Source: an uncultured Flavobacteriaceae bacterium (GTDB lineage Bacteria > Bacteroidota > Bacteroidia > Flavobacteriales > Flavobacteriaceae). From it: DNA of 40,385 nt. The position numbers were made by a program, and so were the translations under genes. The stretch lies in the NCBI GenBank assembly GCA_905479095.1, contig CAJQLD010000046.1, positions 1-40,385 on the forward strand, in the 5' to 3' direction. The notes beneath the pieces were generated by a model. It worked only from the letters and a program-made list of their open reading frames with translations, was not told the origin of the DNA and ran no database searches. This document shows, one piece after another, positions 33,681 to 40,385 of the stretch; the first letter of the stretch is position 1, and each line of letters opens with the position of its first letter.

Positions 33681-34445
33681 TTACTGGTAAACTTTAACGT
33701 AGTCAATTATAAATTCTTTTGGGAAGATGGAGTCATCCACCTCAGGCCCACCAAAACTACCACCAATAGCAAGATTTAGGATCAAATAAAATGGCTTATC
33801 AAAAGGCCAGGTTTTATCATTTTTAACTTCTGGTGAGAAGGTATAAACTAAGGCGTCGTCAATATAAAACTCCATTTGATTGGCGTCCCATTTCGTTTTA
33901 TAGATATGGAAACCCGCTTCAATGCCTTCTATAGAGGTCACTTTGGTGTTTATCGATTTACCAAAACTGTCTGGGGTGTGGAGTGTGGTGTGAATTTCTC
34001 CAGGTTGTTTTCCAACATACTCCATAATGTCAATTTCTCCACAAGCCGGCCATGTGTTTGAATCGATATCATGCCCTAACATCCAAATGGCTGGCCATAA
34101 TCCGTTGCCACGTGGAAGCTGCGCCTTAACTTCAACGGTGCCGTATTTAAATTCAAATTTATCTTTTGTACTTATACGTCCTGAGTAATAGTTGTCTCCT
34201 TCTTTGGTTGCGGTTATGACCAGTTGTTGGTCACGAATTGAAATGTTTTTTTTAGTATAAACTTGACGCTCATTATTTCCCCAGCCACAGATGTTAGGGC
34301 ACCCATCTCCAAGCTCATAATTCCAAGTTTCTAAATCCAAAGACTCTGTATTAAAATCTTCTGATAACAAAAGTCTCGGTTTAGAGAAGTCGTCAATCTC
34401 CACCATTGGGATTAAAAACAATAGTATTAAAATTCTGACAATCAT
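33681..34445 (-). CDS. GH16 endo-beta-1,3-glucanase (laminarinase-like)
   Basis: 254-residue single-domain glycoside hydrolase. The family-16 catalytic signature is GEIDIMEYVG with Glu137 (nucleophile), Asp139 and Glu142 (acid/base) in E-x-D-x-x-E spacing, the bulged form typical of laminarinases. Also present are WNYELGDGCPNICGWGNNERQVYT, GRISTKDKFEFKYGTVEVKAQLPRG and GLWPAIWMLG. The N-terminus has a short hydrophobic segment (ILILLFLIPM) but no lipobox, so it may be secreted or periplasmic. The ATG overlaps the GH3 stop by 4 bp. Endo-cleavage of beta-1,3-glucan followed by GH3 exo-cleavage fits a laminarin locus; substrate is inferred. Confidence 0.92.
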   Translation of the reverse strand: MIVRILILLFLIPMVEIDDFSKPRLLLSEDFNTESLDLETWNYELGDGCPNICGWGNNERQVYTKKNISIRDQQLVITATKEGDNYYSGRISTKDKFEFKYGTVEVKAQLPRGNGLWPAIWMLGHDIDSNTWPACGEIDIMEYVGKQPGEIHTTLHTPDSFGKSINTKVTSIEGIEAGFHIYKTKWDANQMEFYIDDALVYTFSPEVKNDKTWPFDKPFYLILNLAIGGSFGGPEVDDSIFPKEFIIDYVKVYQ

Positions 34446-36739
34446 TTTAAAGTAATTTTAGTGTGAAGTTTTGCGTTAGAATCGCTGCCAATAAATATTG
34501 AGAAGTCCCCTGGTTCAACTATGAAATCACCTTCATTGTCATAGAACCCGAGTTCTTTTTCCGTAAGTGTGAATGTTATTTTTTGACTTTGATTCGGTTC
34601 AAGACGGACCAACTCAAAACCTTTTAATTCTCTGACTGGACGCGTCACACTCGCATAATGGTCTTTAATATAGAGTTGCACCACTTCTTTACCTGAAATT
34701 TTACCTGAGTTTTTGAGAATCACCGAAACTTCAATTTCTTGATTGGAAATCACTTTTGCTTTAAGCGCACTGTATTCAAATGTTGTATAGCTTAGACCAT
34801 ATCCAAACGGATATAAAGGGGTGTTTTGCACGTCTTGAAAATGGGACCAAAACACAGTATTTGATGCTGGAATCGAAGGACGACCAGTATTTTTATAATT
34901 ATAATAAATCGGCACTTGACCAACGGCTCTTGGAAAACTCATTGGCAATTTTCCACTTGGATTATAATCGCCATAAAGAACTTGCGCTATGGCATTTCCA
35001 CTTTGAGTCCCTAACTGCCACGCTTCTACAATCGCGGGTAGGTGTTCCTGATGCCAGTTTAAAACGAGTGGTCTTCCGTTGTTTAAGACTAAAACAATGT
35101 TTTTATTAACCTTGTAAATAGCTTCAAGAAGTTCTTGCTGAACGCCTGGTAATCCTAATTCTGTACGACTTCTAGCCTCTCCACTTTGATATCCAACTTC
35201 ACCCAATACCATCACGACCACATCTGCGGTTTTGGCCACAGCAATAGCTTGCGGAAACTCACTCCTATCGGTGGTGTTTATGTTTAGTTCGGCTGTAAAT
35301 TTAGTTTTACCCAAACTTACATCGGCCCCTTTGGCATAGGTTAATTGATTGTCTTTATAGGCTTGCATTCCCTCTAAAACAGAGACTGCTGTGCTGTCTT
35401 TCGCTGAAATTCTCCAATTGCCTAGAGGACTTGTTTTGTCGGACGCTAGGGCTCCAATTAATGCGATTTTTTGACCTTGTTTTTTAAGTGGTAATAATTG
35501 ATTGTCATTTTTTAAAAGTACGATTGACTTTTTTGCCATGTCTAAAGCCGCATCATGAAACGCTTGTTGTCCAATCACTTCTTTTTCGCGTTGCGAGTCA
35601 CAATATTTGTAAGGGTCTTCAAAAAGGCCTAATTCAAATTTAACACGCAAAATACGTCTTGCTGCAGCATCAATATACGCTTCTTTAACGTTCCCTTCAC
35701 GAACTAAATTAGCTAATTCGGTCACATACAGATACGATTCCATATCCATGTCTGACCCAGCATTGGCGGCGATTTCTGCGGCATGTTTGCCGTCTTTCGC
35801 ATGTCCATGAGAGATCATTTCTTCAATAGAGCCCCAATCGGAGACTACAAATCCGTCAAATCCCCATTGATCTTTAAGAAGATCTCTTTGTAAGTATTTA
35901 TTCCCTGTTGCAGGAATGCCATTCAATTCATTAAACGAATTCATAAAAGTTCTTACGCCAGCATCAATAGTGGCTTGGAATGGTGGGAATATAATATTGT
36001 TTAAGGTTGAGGTTCCTACATCAACTGTGTTGTATTCTCTTCCTGACTCGGCAAATCCATAGCCTACAAAATGCTTGGCACAGGCAGCAATGGTCGTATG
36101 TTGAGATAAATCAGACCCTTGAAAGCCTTGAACTCTTGCAAATGCAATTTTAGATCCCAAATAAGGATCTTCGCCAGCACCTTCCATGACACGCCCCCAT
36201 CGAGCGTCACGAGAAATGTCGACCATGGGCGCAAAGGTCCAGTTGATTCCTGCAGCAGCCGCTTCTTCTGCCGCCACTTGTGCTGATTTTTTAATAGCTT
36301 CTAAATCCCAACTCGCCGATTCTGCTAAAGGAATTGGACTGATCGTTTCATAGCCATGAATGACATCAAACCCTATAATTAGGGGGATGCCTAAGCGCGT
36401 TTCTTCGACGGCGATCTTTTGAACTTTTCGAACATTTTCGACGCCTCTTACATTGAGCATCGACCCCACATAGCCTTTGCGGAGGTGTTCGTGTTTTTTT
36501 GCAGCAGCGCCTGTACTTGGTGCTGGGCCGGTAATGTCCCAAAAGCCATTGTATTGATTCATCTGACCTATTTTTTCTTCAAGGGTCATTTGCTTCAACA
36601 GAGCCGTAACTTTTTGTTCGACCTCTAAAACAGAGGATACTGATGGTGAACTGGTTTCGGGGTTATTTGTATTAGAATTTTGGCAGGAAATAAATCCTAA
36701 AACGCAAAACGCTACTACTATTAAATTTATTTTTTTCAT
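34442..36739 (-). CDS. bglX: GH3 beta-glucosidase lipoprotein
   Basis: 765 residues with a lipoprotein signal (LGFISC, Cys19). It releases glucose from the non-reducing end of oligosaccharides. The N-terminal barrel carries LGIPLIIGFDVIHGYETISPIP, the substrate-binding AKHFVGYGFAESGR and the nucleophile Asp301 in GFVVSDWGSIEEM. The second domain includes KKSIVLLKNDNQLLPL and ELGLPGVQQELLEAI, and a C-terminal fibronectin-type domain (YPFGYGLSYTTFEYS, then GKEVVQLYIKDHYASV) is complete. It is coupled to GH16 by a 4-bp overlap and has its own promoter-like box upstream, so GH3 and GH16 may be partly independent of the upstream susCD transcript. Confidence 0.94.
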   Translation of the reverse strand: MKKINLIVVAFCVLGFISCQNSNTNNPETSSPSVSSVLEVEQKVTALLKQMTLEEKIGQMNQYNGFWDITGPAPSTGAAAKKHEHLRKGYVGSMLNVRGVENVRKVQKIAVEETRLGIPLIIGFDVIHGYETISPIPLAESASWDLEAIKKSAQVAAEEAAAAGINWTFAPMVDISRDARWGRVMEGAGEDPYLGSKIAFARVQGFQGSDLSQHTTIAACAKHFVGYGFAESGREYNTVDVGTSTLNNIIFPPFQATIDAGVRTFMNSFNELNGIPATGNKYLQRDLLKDQWGFDGFVVSDWGSIEEMISHGHAKDGKHAAEIAANAGSDMDMESYLYVTELANLVREGNVKEAYIDAAARRILRVKFELGLFEDPYKYCDSQREKEVIGQQAFHDAALDMAKKSIVLLKNDNQLLPLKKQGQKIALIGALASDKTSPLGNWRISAKDSTAVSVLEGMQAYKDNQLTYAKGADVSLGKTKFTAELNINTTDRSEFPQAIAVAKTADVVVMVLGEVGYQSGEARSRTELGLPGVQQELLEAIYKVNKNIVLVLNNGRPLVLNWHQEHLPAIVEAWQLGTQSGNAIAQVLYGDYNPSGKLPMSFPRAVGQVPIYYNYKNTGRPSIPASNTVFWSHFQDVQNTPLYPFGYGLSYTTFEYSALKAKVISNQEIEVSVILKNSGKISGKEVVQLYIKDHYASVTRPVRELKGFELVRLEPNQSQKITFTLTEKELGFYDNEGDFIVEPGDFSIFIGSDSNAKLHTKITLK

Positions 36740-36775
36740 TTATTTGGCTTGCGCTTATCTAATTTCGTTCTGTAG

Positions 36776-36783
36776 CAAAGTTA
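36776..36783 (-). promoter_or_regulatory. -7 promoter box for the GH3-GH16 pair
   Basis: The minus strand reads TAACTTTG, a full match to TAnnTTTG, 37 nt before the GH3 ATG and downstream of the strong hairpin at 36846. No TTG is seen at the usual -33 spacing. Confidence 0.45.
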
Positions 36784-36845
36784 ACTATTAAAAAGAAGTT
36801 GACATAAAAGACATCAAACTGTTTGAGAAAACTCTACAAATTAAA

Positions 36846-36875
36846 CACCCCCCACATAAAATGACATGGGGGGTG
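36846..36875 (-). terminator. GC-rich stem-loop between surface lipoprotein and GH3
   Basis: A perfect 9-bp stem, CACCCCCCA (36846-36854) with TGGGGGGTG (36867-36875), and a 12-nt loop, in the 168-bp gap between two same-strand genes. On the minus strand it is followed by TTTAATTTG rather than a long T run, so it is at best a leaky terminator. It could also protect the 3' end of the susCD-lipoprotein message and set a lower level for the enzymes. Confidence 0.55.
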
Positions 36876-36907
36876 CTAATTTAATAAAAAAAATATTTTT
36901 CTAAGGA

Positions 36908-38764
36908 CTATTGTCTCGCTAGTTTAAAAGACCAAAACCCTCCACCTGCAACTTCAATATCTAAGTCTAAAGTATTTCCGTCTTCTGAAAGTGCAGCTAT
37001 ATACGTAATTGAACTCGCTGCATCAGCAGGGCTTGCGATTTCTGCACCATTAACAACTTTAGCCAAGCCTAAGAATGCTCCTGCGCCATTAATTGTGATG
37101 GTTTTGGCTGCTTCATCATAGCTATAAGTAGCCGTTGCTGATCCATCATGTGGAGCAACCGGTGTACCACACTTTTCTCCAGCAGCTCCTTGCCAAGCTT
37201 CTACCCAAGTATCTGTTCCTAGAACATTTTGGAAACTTCCATCTGCATTAAATACATACTCATCATCAAAAAGACACGCTCTTGTAGCCACATCATCGGT
37301 CGTACTTGACCACCAAGACACATTGTCTTGTGCTGGGCCTACACCAAGTGCTCCTGATTCTGGCGCTAACTTCCAAGTTCCTTGAACTCCTTCAGGAATT
37401 ACCTCTTTTACGAGTTTAAAAGACCAAAATCCTCCACCTGCAACTTCAATGTCTAATTCTAAAGTATTTCCGTCTTCTGAAAGCGCAGCTATATACGTAA
37501 TTGAATCGGCAGCATCAGCTGGACTTGCGATTTCTGCTCCATTAACAACTTTAGCCAAGCCTAAGAATGCTCCTTTTCCATTAATTGTAATAGACCCACC
37601 TACTTCATCATAGCTATATGTCGCCGTTGCCGTCCCATCATGTGGCGTAACGGGCGCACCACACTCTTCACCAGCAGCTCCTTGCCAAGCTTCTACCCAA
37701 GTATTTGCTCCTAGAACATTTTGGAAACTTCCATCTGCATTAAATACATACTCATCATCAAAAAGACACGCTCTTGTAGTCACATCATCAATCGTGCTTG
37801 ACCACCAAGACACATTGTCTTGCTCTGGCCCTACACCAAGTGCTCCTGATTCTGACGCTAATCTCCAAGTACCATCAAGTGCTGATGGTGCTGGAGGTGC
37901 ATTTTTTACGAGTTTAAAAGACCAAAATCCTCCTCCGGCAACTTCAATGTCTAATTCTAAAGTATTTCCGTCTTCTGAAAGCGCAGCTATATACGTAATT
38001 GAACTCGCAGCATCAGCAGGACTTGCGATTTCTGCGCCATTAATTACTTTAGCCAAGCCTAAAAATGCTCCTTTTCCATTAATTGTAACGCTTGCTCCAC
38101 TGTAAACATAGGTAACATCTGTTGCCATTCCATCATGTGGTGCAACTGGTGTGCCACACTCTTCTCCAGCAGCTCCTTGCCAAGCTTCTACCCAAGTATT
38201 TGCTCCTAGAACATTTTGGAAACTTCCATCTGCATTAAATACATACTCATCATCAAAAAGACACGCTCTTGTGGTCACATCATCAGCCGTATTTGACCAC
38301 CAAGACACATTGTCTTTTTCAGGCCCTACTCCAATTGCTCCTGATTCTGGCGCTAACCTCCATGTACCAGTCAAAGCATCTCCAGTTGGTGGTGCTTCCA
38401 CGACAGTTACCGTGTGCTCTTTGCTTATTGAAACATCATTTGTGCCTGGAAATGATGCCGTTACTGTTATTGTATAGGTAGCAGTCTCGTTTGGATATGT
38501 ATAAGAAACTAGAGGACCGCTTGTTTCGAATACATCTGTATCATCATCAATAGTTGCTCCAAAGTCTACCGTGTAAACTGTTCTATTATCTCCTGGGACT
38601 GTTGAGGCAAGTACACCTGCTTTATTTCCATCAGCGTTTAGTGTTGCAATAACAAAGTCTAAACCTGAAATAGTATTTATCATTTCGTCATCATCATTAC
38701 AAGAGATCGTAGTGCTAAATAAAAGCACCAATATCAAATACATTGCGTTTTTTAATAATTTCAT
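36908..38764 (-). CDS. Surface glycan-binding lipoprotein candidate: PKD plus three repeat domains
   Basis: 618 residues in the position of a SusE/F-like surface glycan-binding protein. The lipobox is TTISC (Cys22), followed by NDDDE, an acidic stretch of the kind linked to surface export. Residues about 35-122 look like a PKD domain (VDFGATIDDD, SYTYPNETATYTITVTA, SKEHTVTVVE). Three near-identical domains follow, starting at residues 132, 297 and 461 (period about 165). Each has GTWRLAPESGA or close, VSWWS, TRACLFDDEYVFNADGSFQ, W-EAWQG, CGTPVAPHDG and GGGFWSFKL, with two conserved Cys and several Trp. The same domain ends the adhesin-like protein at 9886. Glucan binding is inferred from the locus; I cannot name the domain family. 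Confidence 0.8.
   Translation of the reverse strand: MKLLKNAMYLILVLLFSTTISCNDDDEMINTISGLDFVIATLNADGNKAGVLASTVPGDNRTVYTVDFGATIDDDTDVFETSGPLVSYTYPNETATYTITVTASFPGTNDVSISKEHTVTVVEAPPTGDALTGTWRLAPESGAIGVGPEKDNVSWWSNTADDVTTRACLFDDEYVFNADGSFQNVLGANTWVEAWQGAAGEECGTPVAPHDGMATDVTYVYSGASVTINGKGAFLGLAKVINGAEIASPADAASSITYIAALSEDGNTLELDIEVAGGGFWSFKLVKNAPPAPSALDGTWRLASESGALGVGPEQDNVSWWSSTIDDVTTRACLFDDEYVFNADGSFQNVLGANTWVEAWQGAAGEECGAPVTPHDGTATATYSYDEVGGSITINGKGAFLGLAKVVNGAEIASPADAADSITYIAALSEDGNTLELDIEVAGGGFWSFKLVKEVIPEGVQGTWKLAPESGALGVGPAQDNVSWWSSTTDDVATRACLFDDEYVFNADGSFQNVLGTDTWVEAWQGAAGEKCGTPVAPHDGSATATYSYDEAAKTITINGAGAFLGLAKVVNGAEIASPADAASSITYIAALSEDGNTLDLDIEVAGGGFWSFKLARQ
36911..38371 (-). repeat. Three tandem ~495-bp coding repeats
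   Basis: Units at 37904-38371, 37406-37873 and 36911-37381 encode the three copies of the WWS/two-Cys domain. They are so similar at the DNA level (for example GCTCCTTGCCAAGCTTCTAC recurs in each) that recent unequal recombination is likely, and short-read assemblies may miscount them. Confidence 0.85.
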
Positions 38765-38790
38765 TTTTTTTAATTTTTAAGTTAATAATT

Positions 38791-40296
38791 TTAATAGCCT
38801 TGGTTTTGTCCCCAACTATCTACTGCGTTGGCTAATTCTAGCTCTATCAAAGGAATTGGGAAAATTTCATTTTTGTTGGCGGTGAATCCTGGAATTGCAG
38901 CCGCAGCTTTATTCGTTCTAACAAGGTCAAAGAAACGGTGTCCTTCGCCTGCTAATTCTTTCCGTCTTTCTAAATAAATAGCATCAAGTATATCGCCTTC
39001 GGTTGAAGAGAAATCATGACTGTTATCTCCGTATGCTCGCGCTCTGACTTGGTTCAAATAATTTTCAGCATTCGCACCACTACTTTGAGCATCTGCTTCA
39101 GCAGCCATTAATAACACATCAGCATAACGAATGGAGCGATAATTATTTGCATAATTTAAAGGGTCCGACCCAGCTCTGTCGTCTACTTTGCGAGGCATGT
39201 ATTTTTTGTTAAATAAACCGGTGTCATCCCTCCCTTGAGAGTAGGTGTCTTGTTGGTCTCTTAAATCATAAAAAGTGACGTCTCTTCTTGAATCAGTCGC
39301 ATCAAATAAGTCATATAATTCTTGTGACGGTAAGCAAAACCCCCACCCTGTATCATACACTTGATTGTCGTAAGGAGATCTCGGTCCACAAAATTTAGGA
39401 AAGTAACTTCCTTCGCTACAGATAATACAATCCCACCCTGCAGGTTCCACACCAGTGTACTGAATTTCGAAAACCGATTCTGAACCATTTTCTGCGCTGC
39501 TTTCAAATAGGCTTAGATAATCCTCTCCCGTTTTCAAGCTGTATTTTCCGATGATCTCTGAAAATGTGGATGCTGCATCTGCAAATTTAGTGTCATCAAA
39601 AGTTCCATGGTATAAATACACTTTACCTAGTAGCGCTTGTGCTGCCCCTTTAGTGGCCTTATAAACATCATCTTCAATAACTGGTAAATTTAGAATTGCT
39701 TCCTTTAAGTCTTCTTCAATTAGGCTATAGGCAGCCGCAATACTTTCGGTTCTGTTAATATCGTATTCCTCACCAATAATTACACGTTGATCTACAATTC
39801 TACTGACCCCATCACGCGTTTCTACCTTTAAGGGTACATTTCCAAAAAACTTAACTAATTCAAACGTATAATAGGCTCTTAAAAAATAAGCTTGGGCTAT
39901 TATTACTTCTTTTCCATTAAAATCAGTTTTATCTTTAAATTCTAATAAAAAATTAGTTCTGTTTAAACCTGCGTACATTAAATTCCAGATGTCTCTTAAT
40001 TGATTATTGTCCAAAGGGGTATGAATCATTTGGTTGACATTTTGGAGCGTTGGTTGATCGAAATTAAACGAATCCCCGCCCGCTGCATAATCGTCTGACG
40101 CGATTACAGAAGTTAGCACGTTCCAAAAAGAGGATTGTAACAAATCGTAAGCTCCAATTAATCCGTTTTCGTATTCTTGTTCGTTGTTAAAATAGTTGTC
40201 TGAATTAGGTGCTATTGGATCTAATTCGACATAATCGTCACAGGCCCCTAAAAGCACAAGTGAGAATACCATTACTGTTTTAAATATATTTTTCAT
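38791..40296 (-). CDS. susD: SusD-like outer membrane glycan-binding lipoprotein
   Basis: 501 residues with a lipobox LLGAC (Cys19). SusD-type features are DDYVELDPIAPNSDNYF, the helical TPR scaffold with YAGLNRTNFLLEFKDKT and QAYFLRAYYTFELVKFFGNVPL, NNYRSIRYADVLLMAAEADAQ near 385-405 and the C-terminal ERRKELAGEGHRFFDLVRTN. It caps the SusC transporter and binds the substrate outside the cell. Downstream on the same strand are the repeat lipoprotein (26 bp gap), GH3 and GH16; upstream is SusC, 10 bp away. Predicted substrate is beta-1,3-glucan from the neighbours. Confidence 0.95.
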   Translation of the reverse strand: MKNIFKTVMVFSLVLLGACDDYVELDPIAPNSDNYFNNEQEYENGLIGAYDLLQSSFWNVLTSVIASDDYAAGGDSFNFDQPTLQNVNQMIHTPLDNNQLRDIWNLMYAGLNRTNFLLEFKDKTDFNGKEVIIAQAYFLRAYYTFELVKFFGNVPLKVETRDGVSRIVDQRVIIGEEYDINRTESIAAAYSLIEEDLKEAILNLPVIEDDVYKATKGAAQALLGKVYLYHGTFDDTKFADAASTFSEIIGKYSLKTGEDYLSLFESSAENGSESVFEIQYTGVEPAGWDCIICSEGSYFPKFCGPRSPYDNQVYDTGWGFCLPSQELYDLFDATDSRRDVTFYDLRDQQDTYSQGRDDTGLFNKKYMPRKVDDRAGSDPLNYANNYRSIRYADVLLMAAEADAQSSGANAENYLNQVRARAYGDNSHDFSSTEGDILDAIYLERRKELAGEGHRFFDLVRTNKAAAAIPGFTANKNEIFPIPLIELELANAVDSWGQNQGY

Positions 40297-40306
40297 AGTA
40301 TAATTA

Positions 40307-40385
40307 TTAAAAGTTTAAATTAAGACCTATAAGATATGAACTCGCCGTAGGGTAAAAGCCTTTATCTATTCCAGCTCCTATTGGG
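40307..40385 (-). CDS. susC: SusC-like TonB-dependent transporter, C-terminal fragment cut by the window edge
   Basis: The minus strand encodes an open frame from the window edge to a TAA at 40309-40307: PIGAGIDKGFYPTASSYLIG, then LNLNF. This is the characteristic last strand of SusC proteins, and it directly precedes susD. The rest of the gene lies beyond the right-hand end of the window, so nothing can be said of its plug or substrate-binding loops. Confidence 0.88.
   Translation of the reverse strand, partial: PIGAGIDKGFYPTASSYLIGLNLNF

Noticed and set aside
36911-38371. Regularly spaced repeats that might suggest a CRISPR or satellite array
   Set aside because: The unit is about 495 bp, in frame, and encodes protein domains, so this is domain duplication.
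37794-38481. Open frames on the plus strand opposite the triple-repeat lipoprotein
   Set aside because: They repeat only because the real gene on the other strand repeats; no signal peptide or motif.

Overview
The window looks like a chromosomal segment of a marine-type member of the Flavobacteriaceae (Bacteroidota). It is AT-rich, and genes generally lack Shine-Dalgarno sites and show TAnnTTTG-like -7 promoter boxes. It carries hallmark families of the group: a type IX secretion cargo, GLPGLI proteins, a DUF5686 protein, a SusC/SusD pair and a head-GIN lipoprotein. No tRNA, rRNA, CRISPR array, insertion sequence or phage gene was seen. The window is mostly housekeeping DNA with two accessory stretches.

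Layout. 1-4105 (minus): a four-gene Phe/Tyr operon (prephenate dehydratase, aminotransferase, prephenate dehydrogenase, DAHP synthase/chorismate mutase). It is preceded by a 25-codon leader peptide packed with Phe and Tyr codons and by a terminator/antiterminator pair, which together form a complete candidate ribosome-mediated attenuator that is not among the long ORFs. 4302-6188 (minus): a PagL-like lipid A deacylase and a head-GIN lipoprotein. 6235-7613 (plus): metK behind a SAM-II-like riboswitch. 7620-9363: an unrecognised, probably DNA-binding protein diverging from an unrecognised 125-residue gene that is bracketed by tandem 11-bp repeats. 9413-11592 (plus): a small T9SS cargo translationally coupled to an adhesin-like surface protein. 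11729-16251 (minus): a TonB-dependent receptor-like outer membrane protein and two GLPGLI proteins. 16316-17714 (plus): an exported unknown and a deoxynucleoside kinase. 17785-20580 (minus): a membrane pyrophosphatase fused to a periplasmic-type FKBP isomerase. 20725-24274 (minus): DUF5686 protein and pyruvate dehydrogenase E1 beta. 24312-28256 (plus): etfBA behind a 28-bp perfect palindrome, a bifunctional nuclease and a nucleoside transporter. 28348-31161 (plus): thyA, folA, fabD, lspA. 31164-32318 (minus): a DegT-family sugar aminotransferase. 32435-33679 (plus): Kdo transferase. 33681-40385 (minus): a beta-glucan (probably laminarin) utilisation locus reading susC (cut by the window edge), susD, a PKD plus triple-repeat surface lipoprotein, GH3 and GH16.

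The most interesting items are the aromatic attenuator; the SAM-II-like element on metK with a possible anti-aptamer strand; the pyrophosphatase-FKBP fusion with a shifted membrane glutamate; a roughly 160-residue, two-cysteine domain present three times in the glucan-locus lipoprotein and once in the distant adhesin-like protein; and the paired 11-bp repeats at 8894 and 9342. All functional calls are made by reading motifs; no database search was run.
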